From Turnera subulata (lineage: Eukaryota; Streptophyta; Magnoliopsida; Malpighiales; Passifloraceae), in NCBI GenBank assembly GCA_028386065.3, contig JAKUCV010002150.1:87438-151437 (forward strand): 64,000 nt of DNA, given 5' to 3'. This document shows, piece after piece, positions 23,197 to 33,500 of the stretch; the first letter of the stretch is position 1, and every line of letters starts with the position of its first letter. Below the pieces are notes generated by a model. The model was not told the DNA's origin, did no database searches, and saw only the letters and a program-made list of their open reading frames with translations. The translations under genes were made by a program, and so were the position numbers.

Positions 23197-23927
23197 TGTT
23201 GACATGAACTCGGACATCATTCTGGAAATCAAGCTAAATGATATCTTAAGAGTGAGTGGATTACATCAATTAGATTGGGTAACATGATTAAAGTTCTAGT
23301 GCAATTTGTGCTACGTATTGGTCGTATAAATTTTCTAAAATACCTTCTAGTTAGCTAATCATTAAAAGTATGATTGTTTTTCTTTAATAAACCTTGTGAG
23401 CTATATATATTTATTGTGAAGTTTAGTATGAGTAATATTATTCAAATTATCAGTAATCGACAAGTTACCTGTTGTTCTTGTGAAAGTCTCAAAATTCTGT
23501 TTAGTTTCAAGGATCTTTTTTTTTTTGATCCGATAGTTTCAAGGATCTTTAAGGGGGAGGAACTCAAGTGTGAGACAGGTTTTTCAATTCTGTACTACGG
23601 GTCATAAAACCGCCCATTGTCACATAATATTAGAGTTATATATTGAGGCAGTTCCGATTCAGTTTTGGAGAAGTACCGATTCCTGAATCTACTTCCCTCC
23701 TCCTAAGTTTTCTCTCTTCCAACTCTACCTTTCTCTTCCTTTCTATTACTATTCCCCGACTCAACACCTAACAATAAGTCGATAAGAGAAGGATAAAAAA
23801 TTCAAATTCAACATGCTTAAGGAGAAAACATTGTCATCCAAGCCAGAATATGGCAGTATTATATATAAAGTTGACCAACATAATTGTTTGAAACACATAG
23901 CCAGGAACATTGCTTCAATTTTCAAAT
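23197..23927. other. Interval between convergent BAHD and F-box gene 3
   Basis: It should contain the 3' UTRs of both convergent genes. A T-rich run at 23516-23526 is followed by gatccgatagtttcaaggatc, in which tttcaaggatctt occurs twice (about 23505 and 23539). No coding feature is supported. Confidence 0.4.
23386..23391 (+). promoter_or_regulatory. Candidate polyadenylation signal of the BAHD gene
   Basis: An AATAAA lies 190 bases after the stop codon, followed by a T-rich stretch. Plant poly(A) signals are loose, so this is only a candidate. Confidence 0.35.
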
Positions 23928-25031
23928 TTAGTGAGTAGAAATTCTTCTCCTCTTCAACTGCTCCATCTTAACATGGTGGAAGGAATTGTAGACCCAATTT
24001 GGCGGTTGTGAACACATGTAACAAGGAAACAATTGACGTCGTAGGTAACAAGTAAACCGATGCCCAAGAAAATAAACGCAATTGGCCTTGTACTCCGGGA
24101 AATCTTTAGCCATAAGCGAAAACGAGGACTTTGATGTAACAAAAAGCAGCCGTTCCTTCAATTCATCCCTTGGCTTAACCCATTGGCCCCTTTCTTCATC
24201 CAGCATAACAACACACATCTTAAGAGACCTATAATCTCCAAACACCAAAAATAAATGCCCCAAAGATTTCACCAAATACTGATCCCAAACTGAACTACGC
24301 CACCAATTCGGATTCCACGGTGTCCCAGCTGCAACTCTGCTAATCTTTTCTAAGCTATTTGCATCAATCCCCACAGCCAATCCGCTCCAATCTAAGGCAT
24401 AAAATTTATCGTTGATGTATACAACGCTGAGAAATCGATCATCCTTGAAAATATTCCATCTCTCTTCTCCCTTCCTCCACATCGCCAACTTACCTTCCCC
24501 TGTCACTGCCATCACCCTAAATCCATCATCACCACTCTTGCAAAATCTCGAACTAACGGCAACTTGACCAGTTGGAATAGTAGCGTGAGAACCATCAACA
24601 GACACGAGGCAATAATCAAACCACATCTCCTTTACTCTAAACTCCCACAAGTCCAACAAATATTTAGTATCAAGTTTTGGAGAGTTCAATGCTTCATGGG
24701 TCACATCGTCATTCCACCACTCCGACTTGGATTTGGAAGAGGATAGGGTTCTCAAAAGCAAGGGTGTGGTGCCGGAGAAACGAACAGGTTGGACAGAATA
24801 AACAGTCAACTCTTCGAGTACAAACTTGTAAGGATTGTTAAGGAAGACAAGTGGAGGGACATTGAGGGATGGGACTGTGGGAGGGAGTGGGGTAAGGAAC
24901 CGCCATGAGCGGCAAACGGCTCTCAGACGGAGGATGTCCACGTAGCTACCTTGGAGGTAACTCCTGATCTTCTCCAAGAGTTCAATGGGAAGATTGGACC
25001 ACCGCCTGTAGTTCATTGAGAATGGAGACAT
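23928..25031 (-). CDS. F-box/DUF295 protein (gene 3), intact
   Basis: This is the only clearly intact member of the local F-box cluster, 367 residues, single exon. The F-box spans about residues 10-50 (WSNLPIELLEKIRSYL, then LRLRAVCRSWRFLTPLPP). The DUF295 region has SVVYINDKFYALDW, LGHLFLVFGDYR and FPEYKANCVYFLG. The C-terminus is basic (KMEQLKRRRISTH). Its likely role is an SCF substrate receptor; SKP1 binding is known for the F-box family and the substrate is unknown. The start is the ATG at 25031; a second in-frame ATG follows five codons later and is also plausible. It is convergent with the BAHD gene. Confidence 0.9.
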   Translation of the reverse strand: MSPFSMNYRRWSNLPIELLEKIRSYLQGSYVDILRLRAVCRSWRFLTPLPPTVPSLNVPPLVFLNNPYKFVLEELTVYSVQPVRFSGTTPLLLRTLSSSKSKSEWWNDDVTHEALNSPKLDTKYLLDLWEFRVKEMWFDYCLVSVDGSHATIPTGQVAVSSRFCKSGDDGFRVMAVTGEGKLAMWRKGEERWNIFKDDRFLSVVYINDKFYALDWSGLAVGIDANSLEKISRVAAGTPWNPNWWRSSVWDQYLVKSLGHLFLVFGDYRSLKMCVVMLDEERGQWVKPRDELKERLLFVTSKSSFSLMAKDFPEYKANCVYFLGHRFTCYLRRQLFPCYMCSQPPNWVYNSFHHVKMEQLKRRRISTH

Positions 25032-25145
25032 GGTGGAGGTTCCAATTGCTAGGGTTTGTTTTAAGGGTAGACAGAGTGGCTAGGTGAGCAGAAAAAGAGA
25101 AAATTATGGGTGAACTCGAAAATTGTATATGTTTTGCATAGGAAT

Positions 25146-25148
<3 letters not shown>

Positions 25149-25202
<54 letters not shown>

Positions 25203-25262
25203 GCCGGTGCTGTCAAACTTGTTTGCAATAAGGATTTACATATACATATATATATATATATT
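25149..25262. repeat. TA microsatellite and short duplicated flank
   Basis: A (TA)n run of about 50 bases (25149-25198) is followed by atttatgccggtgct...aaggatttacatatac and a second, shorter TA run ending at 25260. The non-repetitive part (25199-25240) is a diverged copy of 32681-32723, the sequence on the other side of LINE 2. A small tandem duplication therefore preceded the LINE insertion. Confidence 0.75.
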
Positions 25263-25417
25263 TATGTCGGTGCTTTTTTATGAAAACGATATGATTGTAT
25301 TAAAATGAAAGAGCACAGATTTAGAGTGTCATCAAAGCAATGACAACGTCTAAATCCTTTACAAATCCAAATACAGAATAAACAAGACCAGAAAGAGAAA
25401 CCGGCCCTGTATAAGAA

Positions 25418-28382
25418 TTATACCATCATCATTCTAAATCTAATCCCCTCCCAGTCTCTGATGCCTTCAGCATTAACAAGTAATTCGCTAAGAGAGTATG
25501 GAAAATTAGGTTGTTTCACTTTTATCCAAGCTAAAGCCCTAAGCAGCACCACATCAAAGGCCCTTTCCCAATTCACATCCTTTCCTTCGAAAATCTTACC
25601 GTTCCGAATAAGCCAAATACTCCAGGAACAAGCATAGAAAATTGTCAACCAGGATGACTTAGCACAAGATTTTCCGGCGAACTCAACCCACTGCACAAAC
25701 ATTTCATCCAAACGTCTTGGCATACACCACCTAACTCCCCACCACCGGCATGGCAGATCGATGACCAAAAACACCAGACACCACGGCAATGAAGAAATAG
25801 ATGGTCTCTATTTTTTTATTTCATCCATACACAGAGAGCACACATAGCCTGCTCAATATTGATGATGCCACGAGAAAGCAAAGCTGATTTGGTAGCAATT
25901 CCGTTTTGGAATGCTAGCCACAAAAAACATTCAACTTTGGGGGGAACTAAACCAAGCCATACCTTTGGAATCAGGGGATTCGAATGGTTATTAGACATCA
26001 AAGCACCGTAACCATCTTTAGAAGAGTATTGAACATCTCTGTTTCGAGACCAAACCCAAACATCGGGTGTATTCACCTTCAAACGAATGCCTAACAATTT
26101 GACATTTAAAGAATCCACCTCCGATTGTTCCCATGAAAATAACGATCTTCTCCATTGTACATTCACCTTCCATCTACCATCACACCGAACAATAGCCTCT
26201 TCCACAGCCTGATTTGGATATAAGGCAATCGAAAAGAGACGGGGGTAAGACAATTTAAGAATTTCGTCCCCAATCCAACAATCATGCCAAAACATACATT
26301 TTTTCTCATCCCCTAAAACAAGGCTGACCAATTTATTTAGCCCTCTTGCTCCGTTATACTCTTCTCCGGACATTAGCATATCACACCAAGTTGCCGAAAT
26401 TCTAGATGAATGAAAAGCGGGCCACGACTCCACCGATTCACATTGATAGTTGTTTGCAATAATTCCAACCCAAATAGGAGGAGAACCCCCTGATTCACTA
26501 AATTTGATGAAGCGCCAGATCCATTTAAATAACAAGGACCGATTCTTGACATGGAGATCTTCAATTCCCAATCCGCCTTGGTCTTTTGGCCTTGCTATTC
26601 TATCCCAAGCTACCATGCACATCCTTCTTCTATCTCCACACCCACTCCACAGAAATTCCTCTGAATACTCACAATCTGCTTCGCAACTCCAACNCCCCAA
26701 TTGGAAGGCCCAAGCAAGACACAGGAAGCTTTTCATATCTGCTTTGCAGCCCCCCAGCAATCTCTTGTATGCGCAAATCAGAAAGATTGACCCCAATAAC
26801 CGTGCTTTTGTGAAAGTTGATTTGCAGTCCGGACATGGATTCAAAGCATCGCAAACAGCTTTTGAGGTTGAATAAAGAAACCAAATCATCTGGAACAATG
26901 AATAAGGTGTCGTCTGCGAACTGTAGAATTGTCGGAGTTGGATGGTTCAGAGAAAATTCTTTTACCGCGCCTTTGGAGATGGCTTGATTAACCACTGCTG
27001 TAAGGCCTTCAGCAACAAGATTGAAGAAAAAAGGTGATAGGGGATCACCTTGTTTCAGACCCCTATAGATTGAGAACTCACCAGACAATGAACCATTTAC
27101 CAACACGTTCAGACTTGAGTCATTTAGGCAGCTCCATATCCACTCTCTCCATTTAATGCCAAAGCCCATTCGCTCCATGATATCTATGAGAAAAGCCCAA
27201 GCAATTGAATCCTAAGCTTTTTTGAAGTCAATTTTCCACAAAACTGCAGTGCTTTGGGCTCTCTTCGTCATGTTGATAACTTCCGAAACCGTAAAAATGC
27301 AATCCATGATGTTTCTTCCCACTATAAACGCGAACTGATTATGACTGATTAGAGAAGGCATTACTCTTTTCAATCTTCTAGCCAGCACTTTCGCCACCAT
27401 CTTTTTTTATCCCATGTATCAAGCTTATAGGTCTGAACTCATCAAATTGCTTTGCGTCTAGTCGTTTTGGTATTAAAGTGAGATAAGCACTTTTGATTCC
27501 TTTTGGAAGGGATCCAGAAGAAAAGAAATCGTTGAATAAATCGACTAAGTCATCACTAATCTCCTCCCATGCCATTCTGTAAAAAGCAAAGCTGAACCCA
27601 TCAGGGCCTGATGCTTTATCCCCCGTCACAATCCCATATAGCCCATTTATCTCCTCTTTGTCGAAGGGTTTTTCCAATTCAGACCTCTGTGATCTGTCAA
27701 TTTGTTTAAATTGCAAAGATCCCAGTTTAAATCTGACCTGTGGAGGAGGTCGACATAAATCAGCATAATACTTTCTTGCAGCCCTCTTGATGGATTCAGG
27801 TTCCTCCATCAATTCTGCTTGCTACAAAGGAATTCCCCCAGGTAAACCGTCTTCCAGATAACTCCACCTCACAGAGTTCCAAGGAGGAGATAAAGTTGGC
27901 TAAAGCTGTTGCCCCTCTCTCGCAAATCCGACCACTAAGTCGATCCTCAGGCAATAAAATCTCGTTAAAATCCCCAATTAAGAGGCATGGATTAGGGGAT
28001 CTTCGAATAACACCAGATAATTCCTCCCACAGTGCAATCCTCTCATCTGCATCTGTAGGACCATAGAGGCCACAAACAAAAATCTATTGACCCCCTTGAA
28101 TAGTTCCTTCTACCGCAATCCAATATCTGCCCGATTCTCTATTGAAACAAGAGAAAAAAGATTCATCCCATAATAACACCAACCCGCCAGAATTTCCTTC
28201 CGCCCCCACACTAACAAGATCATAATTACCTCGAACCCAAAATCGTTACTAGACCATCCAGAATATTTTGTTTCGCATAGAAACACCATTCTTGCTTCTT
28301 CTTGTCTAATCAACTCCCTCACCATATCCGTTTTAGATTGAGAACCCAATCCTCTAAGATTCCAAGAAATAATACTTAACAT
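25418..28382 (-). pseudogene. LINE 2 ORF2 (endonuclease-reverse transcriptase), broken
   Basis: The start at 28382 encodes MLSIISWNLRGLGSQSK and MVFLCETKYSG, the LINE endonuclease N-terminus, and breaks near 28200. RT begins at 27812; KASGPDGFSFAFYRMAWEEI is at about 27600. WKIDFKKA is at about 27215, followed by a stop where the family has further sequence. GLKQGDPLSPFFF lies near 27050, and the catalytic FADDTLF near 26920. The C-terminal region has WSGCGDRRRMCMVAWDRIARP and a zf-RVT-like VPPKVECFLWLAFQNG near 25935. About 50 residues usually found between CLGLPIG and the AKQI-type segment are missing at the ambiguous base 26694. Confidence 0.85.
26694..26694. other. Ambiguous base (N), probable assembly join
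   Basis: This is the only N in the window. It lies exactly where LINE 2 ORF2 lacks about 150-165 bases compared with LINE 1 and the family pattern, so it may mark a collapsed or joined gap rather than a real single-base ambiguity. Confidence 0.6.
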
Positions 28383-29046
28383 AATGAAATAACGTAGAAC
28401 GCACCAGACAAAAGAATAGGTCTAACCTTGAAGAGCCAACTGGACGTTAGCCCACTCCTTCGACTCCTTCTCAACAAGGTTGCCTATTTCATGTTCCAGA
28501 GCCTCTTCAGACTCATTGTTCTCTAACCCCAACATTCTCCCCATATCCATTGTCCTTCGGATCTCCAAATTGTTTTGATCCACGCTGTCCACTGACGACG
28601 ATTCCCCAACAACTCTCTTGTTTACAGCTATAATATCACAATCTTGTATTGAGCTCTCCCCCTGAGCCAAAGATTTGATAGAACCACCTGTTGTTATTTT
28701 CTTCTTTCTCTTCACTCTCAAGTTCCTGTCAATCTTTACATTATCCAAAATTGAGAATAAATGGTTGATCAAAGCATTTGCAGAGAGGTTGTCGCCCGTA
28801 TTTTGACTGGATATGGAACCTGATTTTGTAGTTGATGATCTGCTGCCTTCGCCATTCAGCGACACCGTTTGGCCCTTGTCTAATACACCCAACTCCTGAT
28901 CCCGTGAAATCTGGTCCCTTGAAGAGGTGGGCCTAGAGACAGGGCCCTTGAGGTTACCTTCAAATGATGGGCCAAAAAACCTACGAGCCCCAGAATACTT
29001 GTGGCCCACAGTAGTTTTAAAAGTGCATGGCAATGTCTTTCTCCTA

Positions 29047-31100
29047 GGGAAAAGGCCACCGGGAGTCCTATAACTTATTTCGAAATCCCATTTGAGTCCT
29101 ATAACTCCCAAACAGTCTATTGAAGTCCTATAACATTCTAAAACATCACCAAAGAAGTCCCCGTCCATTTTTTCCGTCATTTTCTTCTGTTATCTATGAC
29201 GTGTCACGGTCCACGTCAGATCCACCTCATAAGTGACAGGGCTAATATGCCATGTATGCTGCCACGTCGGATTTGTCTTTCCTTAAACACACATCAAAAC
29301 CTGATTATGTGGAAAATGATTGATATAAAATAAAATAACAAAAAATAACAAAATTTGAAATTTACAATTAGCAAAAAAATAATGACAATTAATAATAGAA
29401 TTATACAATAACAATTAATAATATAATTAATAAATGACAATTAATTACAATCAATTAACAATTAATGATAATTAGCCTAACAATTAATGATAATTAGCCT
29501 AACAATTATTGCGTAAAAAAAAACATCGAATTCCTCTCCCCATTCCTCACCTCCCCAACGAAATAATATTCATAAAATCCTAAAAAAAATCTCATCTGAC
29601 AAAAAAAGAAGTAAATAAAATGTGTAAAGGAAAAAAAATTAATGAAAAGAATCAGTATCCAATATCAATCCAACCTCAATTCACCACCGATTCGCATCCA
29701 ATTATCCAGAATCAAGCCAACAAATTCTGACCACCAACAACTACCTCACCGCCGGCCAACTCCACCACCATCAACAACCCACAGCCTGCCAACTCCACAG
29801 AAACCATCAACCCATCCTATCAACAAGCACATCCCACATAGAGGTCACAAACAAACCAACGACTCGATATCAACAACGCAAGCCACCATCGAACTTGCAT
29901 CCATTATATTCTGGTGGTGGTGGCGATTATGGTCGGCTATAGTCCTTGGTGCGTATATGGCTGACGCCTCTGGACACCGCTGCCGTCGCTCCTCCCTCAC
30001 CGCGCAGCACTGATGCCTCTGGACACCGCTGCCGCTGTCGAGGAACAGAACACATGCCACTGTGGAGCCTAGAAGCCCCCGATCCTCTCTCTCCTAGCCG
30101 TCATCGCATCCGTCGCTGCTGGGCCACGTGTGCGACATCTTGAGTCGCCGCCATCAAAGCCAGAGTTGGGTCAGACTTCGGTCGTGCCTTCCTCTTTCTT
30201 CTCTTTGCTTTTTATTTTTAATTAACTAGGACTTGTTGCTATTCGGGTTTCAATTGGTTATCTTGGGTCTGTGTTTGTGTGTTGCTGTGGTGGATGTATG
30301 TGGGTTGACGTTAATGGTGTTGTTGTGGGTTTGAATTTGGGGATAAAGGGTAGGGGAAGCGATGGTGGTGGTGGCGTATCCTCTCTCTCCTAGCCGTCAT
30401 CGCATCCGTCGCTGCTGGGCCACGTGTGCGACATCTTGAGTCGCCGCCATCAAAGCCAGAGTTGGGTCAGACTTCGGTCGTGCCTTCCTCTTTCTTCTCT
30501 TTGCTTTTTATTTTTAATTAACTAGGACTTGTTGCTATTCGGGTTTCAATTGGTTATCTTGGGTCTGTGTTTGTGTGTTGCTGTGGTGGATGTATGTGGG
30601 TTGACGTTAATGGTGTTGTTGTGGGTTTGAATTTGGGGATAAAGGGTAGGGGAAGCGATGGTGGTGGTGGCGGTGGAGGTGGAGGTGGAGGTGGAGAAGA
30701 GGAACAAGATAAGAAGAAAAAGATAGGGAAAAAAATGGCTGGGGAAGGTGAGGAATGGGGAGAGGAATTCGGTGTTTTTTTCTTTAATGCAATAATTGCT
30801 TGACTAATTATCATTAATTGCAGTAATTAATTATCATTGACTAATTCTATTATTAATTGTCATTATTTAACTGCTAATCATAAATTTCAAATTTTGTTAT
30901 TTTTTATTATTTTATTTTATATCAATCATTTTCCACATAATCAGTTAACGGCCACGTCAGAAGAAAATGATGGAAAAAATGGACAGGGACTTCTTTGGTG
31001 ATGTTTTAGAATGTTATAGGACTTCAATAGACTGTTTGGGAATTATAGGACTCAAATAGGATTTCGAAATAAGTTATAGGACTCCCGGTGGCCTTTTCCC
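29047..31100. mobile_element. Mutator-like element 2 (possible Pack-MULE)
   Basis: It is 2,054 bp with near-identical inverted repeats of about 150 bp. The ends are GGGAAAAGGCCACCGGGAGT and its complement. Internally each arm repeats agtcctataac-type units. It is flanked by a perfect 10-bp duplication, ctttctccta (29037-29046 and 31101-31110). No transposase is present. The centre (29640-30700) is GC-richer and contains an exact tandem duplication plus G- and C-rich low-complexity ORFs. That suggests captured sequence, but no donor gene is recognised. Confidence 0.88.
30082..30672 (+). repeat. Tandem duplication, 296-bp unit, two copies
   Basis: Bases 30082-30377 are repeated at 30378-30672 with no difference that I could find by eye. 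Each unit runs from atcctctctctcctagccgt to gcgatggtggtggtggcg. It lies inside MULE 2. The near-identity implies that the duplication is recent, or is an assembly artefact. A second small repeat (gcctctggacaccgctgccg) occurs at about 29966 and 30012. Confidence 0.85.
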
Positions 31101-32696
31101 CTTTCTCCTACCGTTCAGAGGATGATAATTAAATGCCGACTTTTGACATGGAGCCGATTGAGCACGCTGGACAAAAGAATCGTCACCCTCGGAAACTTCA
31201 GAACGTGACGGCCCAGATAAAGTCTTCCCCTTCGAAACTCGACCACCATTAATTGCTTTACCCTTCTCAACACGATTGATTGCTTCCATAATACCAAAAG
31301 GGTCCGATGAGGTCCCCACCATCTCCTTCTCCGATGGCCTAGTTTGGTACCTGGTTGCGTCCGTCGCCTGCTCAGCCGTTGCAAGAGAACAAGGAACCAT
31401 GCTGGTGCTAACCCACTCACTGATATCAGATCGATTTTTATCTTCTGAATTCCCCATTAATGGGCTTGGTTGGGCTTCACAGACTGTAACGTCATCGTAA
31501 TTCTTCCCAATCAAAGACCTAAAATCACGATTGATAGGAAATTTATAGGTTGTAGAGATTTGAATTCTGGCCACCTCCAAATTGTTGCAATCATCCAAAC
31601 CATTTGCGAACTTAATGATCTTTCCAAAACGAATAGCCACCATATTGAAGAATTCCTCGCACCAAGCTTGAGGAGGTACTCCAAAGATATTCCGCCAACA
31701 AACTCTGCAAGATGCATTATCCCCTTCTTTCCACTCCATGAACATGAGCAAATCATCAATACCGCTTTCATCGACCAGTTCCACACATGACATCATTTCC
31801 TCTCTAGAATTAAAAGCCACCAGAATATAATTTCCCCCAAGGGCTTTGACTTGCAGGTGGAAACCACTTAATTGCGCTAATTGCTTACTCAGGTCATCAA
31901 TATCACACTCTTCCGTAGTAACACCAAAAGCACACTGACCCAATCGATTGAGATGATCTTTCGGTGGATTAAAGACAATTGATGCTCTACCCTTGTCTTT
32001 CTCCCAACCATCCTGAGTTGAGAAGTCATTGGAATTTGATGCCACCGTAGCTTGTTTGAAGGATACTCCATGTCGTACAACTGCTTTTCCCTGTACCCAG
32101 CCCTTCGTTATACTCCTCCACTGATTATCCTTGGGTATCTTGACAATTCCCTGCATCCTCTTCCTCTCCTTGGCCACATTTGCCAAAAGATGCCACCCAG
32201 AACCTTTCCTACCGTTAATTTTCTTCACCACCTCATCAATTCTTCCCACATTCTCAAACCTAACAAAACCATAACGGTTCACATTCCATCTGGGTTTACC
32301 AGGAATAAATAGATCCACAACAGCCCCCACCAATGACATTTCTTTATAAAGATCAAAGGACCCCCATGTAAATGGGAAACCTTCCACATAGACCGTAATT
32401 GCCTTGCCGTTATCCACCGCTCGCTGGATGTTGTCACGCGACCACCGGGAGAAATACAGAGGTCTTGGATTGTTGGACCATCGTGTCTTTCCCTCATTCA
32501 CTCCCTCACCACTGCCCATCAGTCTACCGATTTCATGCCTCCTTGCTTGAACCCCTTGATTGTCCATCCACCTCCTAGCACCTTTTCTGTAATCCATATT
32601 TCTATCTCTCTCTAAAGTTTTTGAAAAGGCGCGTGAGGCGCGTTCAATTTTCTCTCTTAAAGCAACAAGAATGCCCAACATATTTATGTCGGTGCT

Positions 32697-32949
32697 GCAA
32701 AGCTTGCTTGCAAAAAGGATTTTAAAATTTTAATTTTGTCCCGATTATGGTGTAAAATGCATTTTTGGCAAGGTTATTTAAACCAGACCGACCAGTTTAG
32801 CTGGGAACCGCGCATATCCCAATTCGATTTGTTACGATTTACTTCATATTTTTCTACCCAGTAAGAACAGGAGGAACCAGCCGGTTTTTGCTAGTTGAAC
32901 CACTGTTTTCATATAATAAATCTAAAAAATTGAAGGGATTAATATTTGA
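32697..32949. other. Flank between LINE 2 and the next retroelement
   Basis: The first 25 bases continue the duplicated F-box gene 3 upstream sequence (gcaaagcttgcttgcaaaaagg). Bases 32765-32920 (accagaccgaccagtttagc, then ggttcaac-type motifs on the opposite strand) resemble a degraded DNA-transposon-like repeat. Nothing codes. Confidence 0.35.
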
Positions 32950-33500
32950 TTTTGTTTTTTTTAAAAAAAGCATCCTTCATTCATATATCATATAAGCGAA
33001 TATATAGGTAAAGATTTATTCTAATAAAAGCATAAAAAAATCTAACATGAGAATTCTTCTCAATCTACTATATAGAAATAGCCAACAAGATTCATATCCT
33101 TCAATAGAGGATTTATATAATCTGTGCAACAACCACCAAACCAATAGGCAAAGATGAGGCATACTTGTAGGGTGAAATATCTCTTTGTTGGTAAATTTCT
33201 ACGGTCGACAGATAACAGTTCTGCAAGTTGAATCTTCCTCGATGGTTGGCTTCCATAATTTTATTTGAAACACCTAAAAGCAGGGGAGAAAACTCATAAA
33301 AAAGAGAAAACAAATTCACAAAAAGTTAGACTAAATCAACAAAAAATTGAAGTAAACCAACACAACTAAAACAAAATAGAAAAATAAACTCATTGAAAGG
33401 AATTTTCGTTGGGCTCACCGAAGGAAGAAATAGTCGGCGGCAGCTCCATCTGTAGATCTACGATTTTCTCTAACTGGTAGAAAGAGAAGAGAAACCCCTA
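32950..33500 (-). mobile_element. Short non-LTR retroelement (copy 2)
   Basis: Diverged copy of 10088-10703 in the same orientation. Shared blocks include the minus-strand coding stretch LSTVEIYQQRDISPYKYASSLPIG, the caaaaagttagactaaa block, and the cggcggcagctcc...tagatctacgattttctct leader. The left end is A-rich on the minus strand. No clear TSD was found. The short conserved ORF (33113-33319) has no recognised domain. Confidence 0.55.

Larger units (their letters stand above)
28422..32597 (-). pseudogene. LINE 2 ORF1 (gag-like, DUF4283-type), split by MULE
   Basis: The likely start is the ATG at 32597 (MDYRKGARRWMDNQGV); the longer ORF from 32681 runs into the target duplication. Residues include the RRM-like VVDLFIPGKPRWNVNRYGFVRFEN and FMEWKEGDNASCRVCWRNIFGVPPQAWC (DUF4283-type). 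The frame is long and intact to 31101, where a MULE sits. It resumes at 29046 with KTLPCTFKTTVGHKYSG and ends at 28422. Skipping the MULE and one 10-bp duplication joins the two exposed halves in sequence order. ORF1 is far better preserved than ORF2, so the MULE insertion may be comparatively recent. Confidence 0.85.
25275..32679 (-). mobile_element. LINE (L1-type) 2, full length, split by a MULE
   Basis: It is flanked by a perfect 17-bp TSD, atatttatgtcggtgct (25258-25274 and 32680-32696). On the minus strand it runs from a short leader (32679) through ORF1 and ORF2 to cgttttcataaaaaa at the left end. A 2,054-bp MULE at 29047-31100 interrupts ORF1, so the LINE itself is about 5.3 kb. ORF2 carries stops and frameshifts and an apparent internal deletion beside an ambiguous base at 26694. 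It inserted 5' of F-box gene 3, within about 250 bases of its start codon, so it may affect that promoter. Confidence 0.92.

Noticed and set aside
25123..25308. Short ORF with repeated Ile-Tyr
   Set aside because: It is a translation of the TA microsatellite.
30567..30803. Gly-rich ORF and its complementary Pro-rich ORF (30554-30814)
   Set aside because: Both read through the ggtggaggt simple repeat in MULE 2; not credible proteins.
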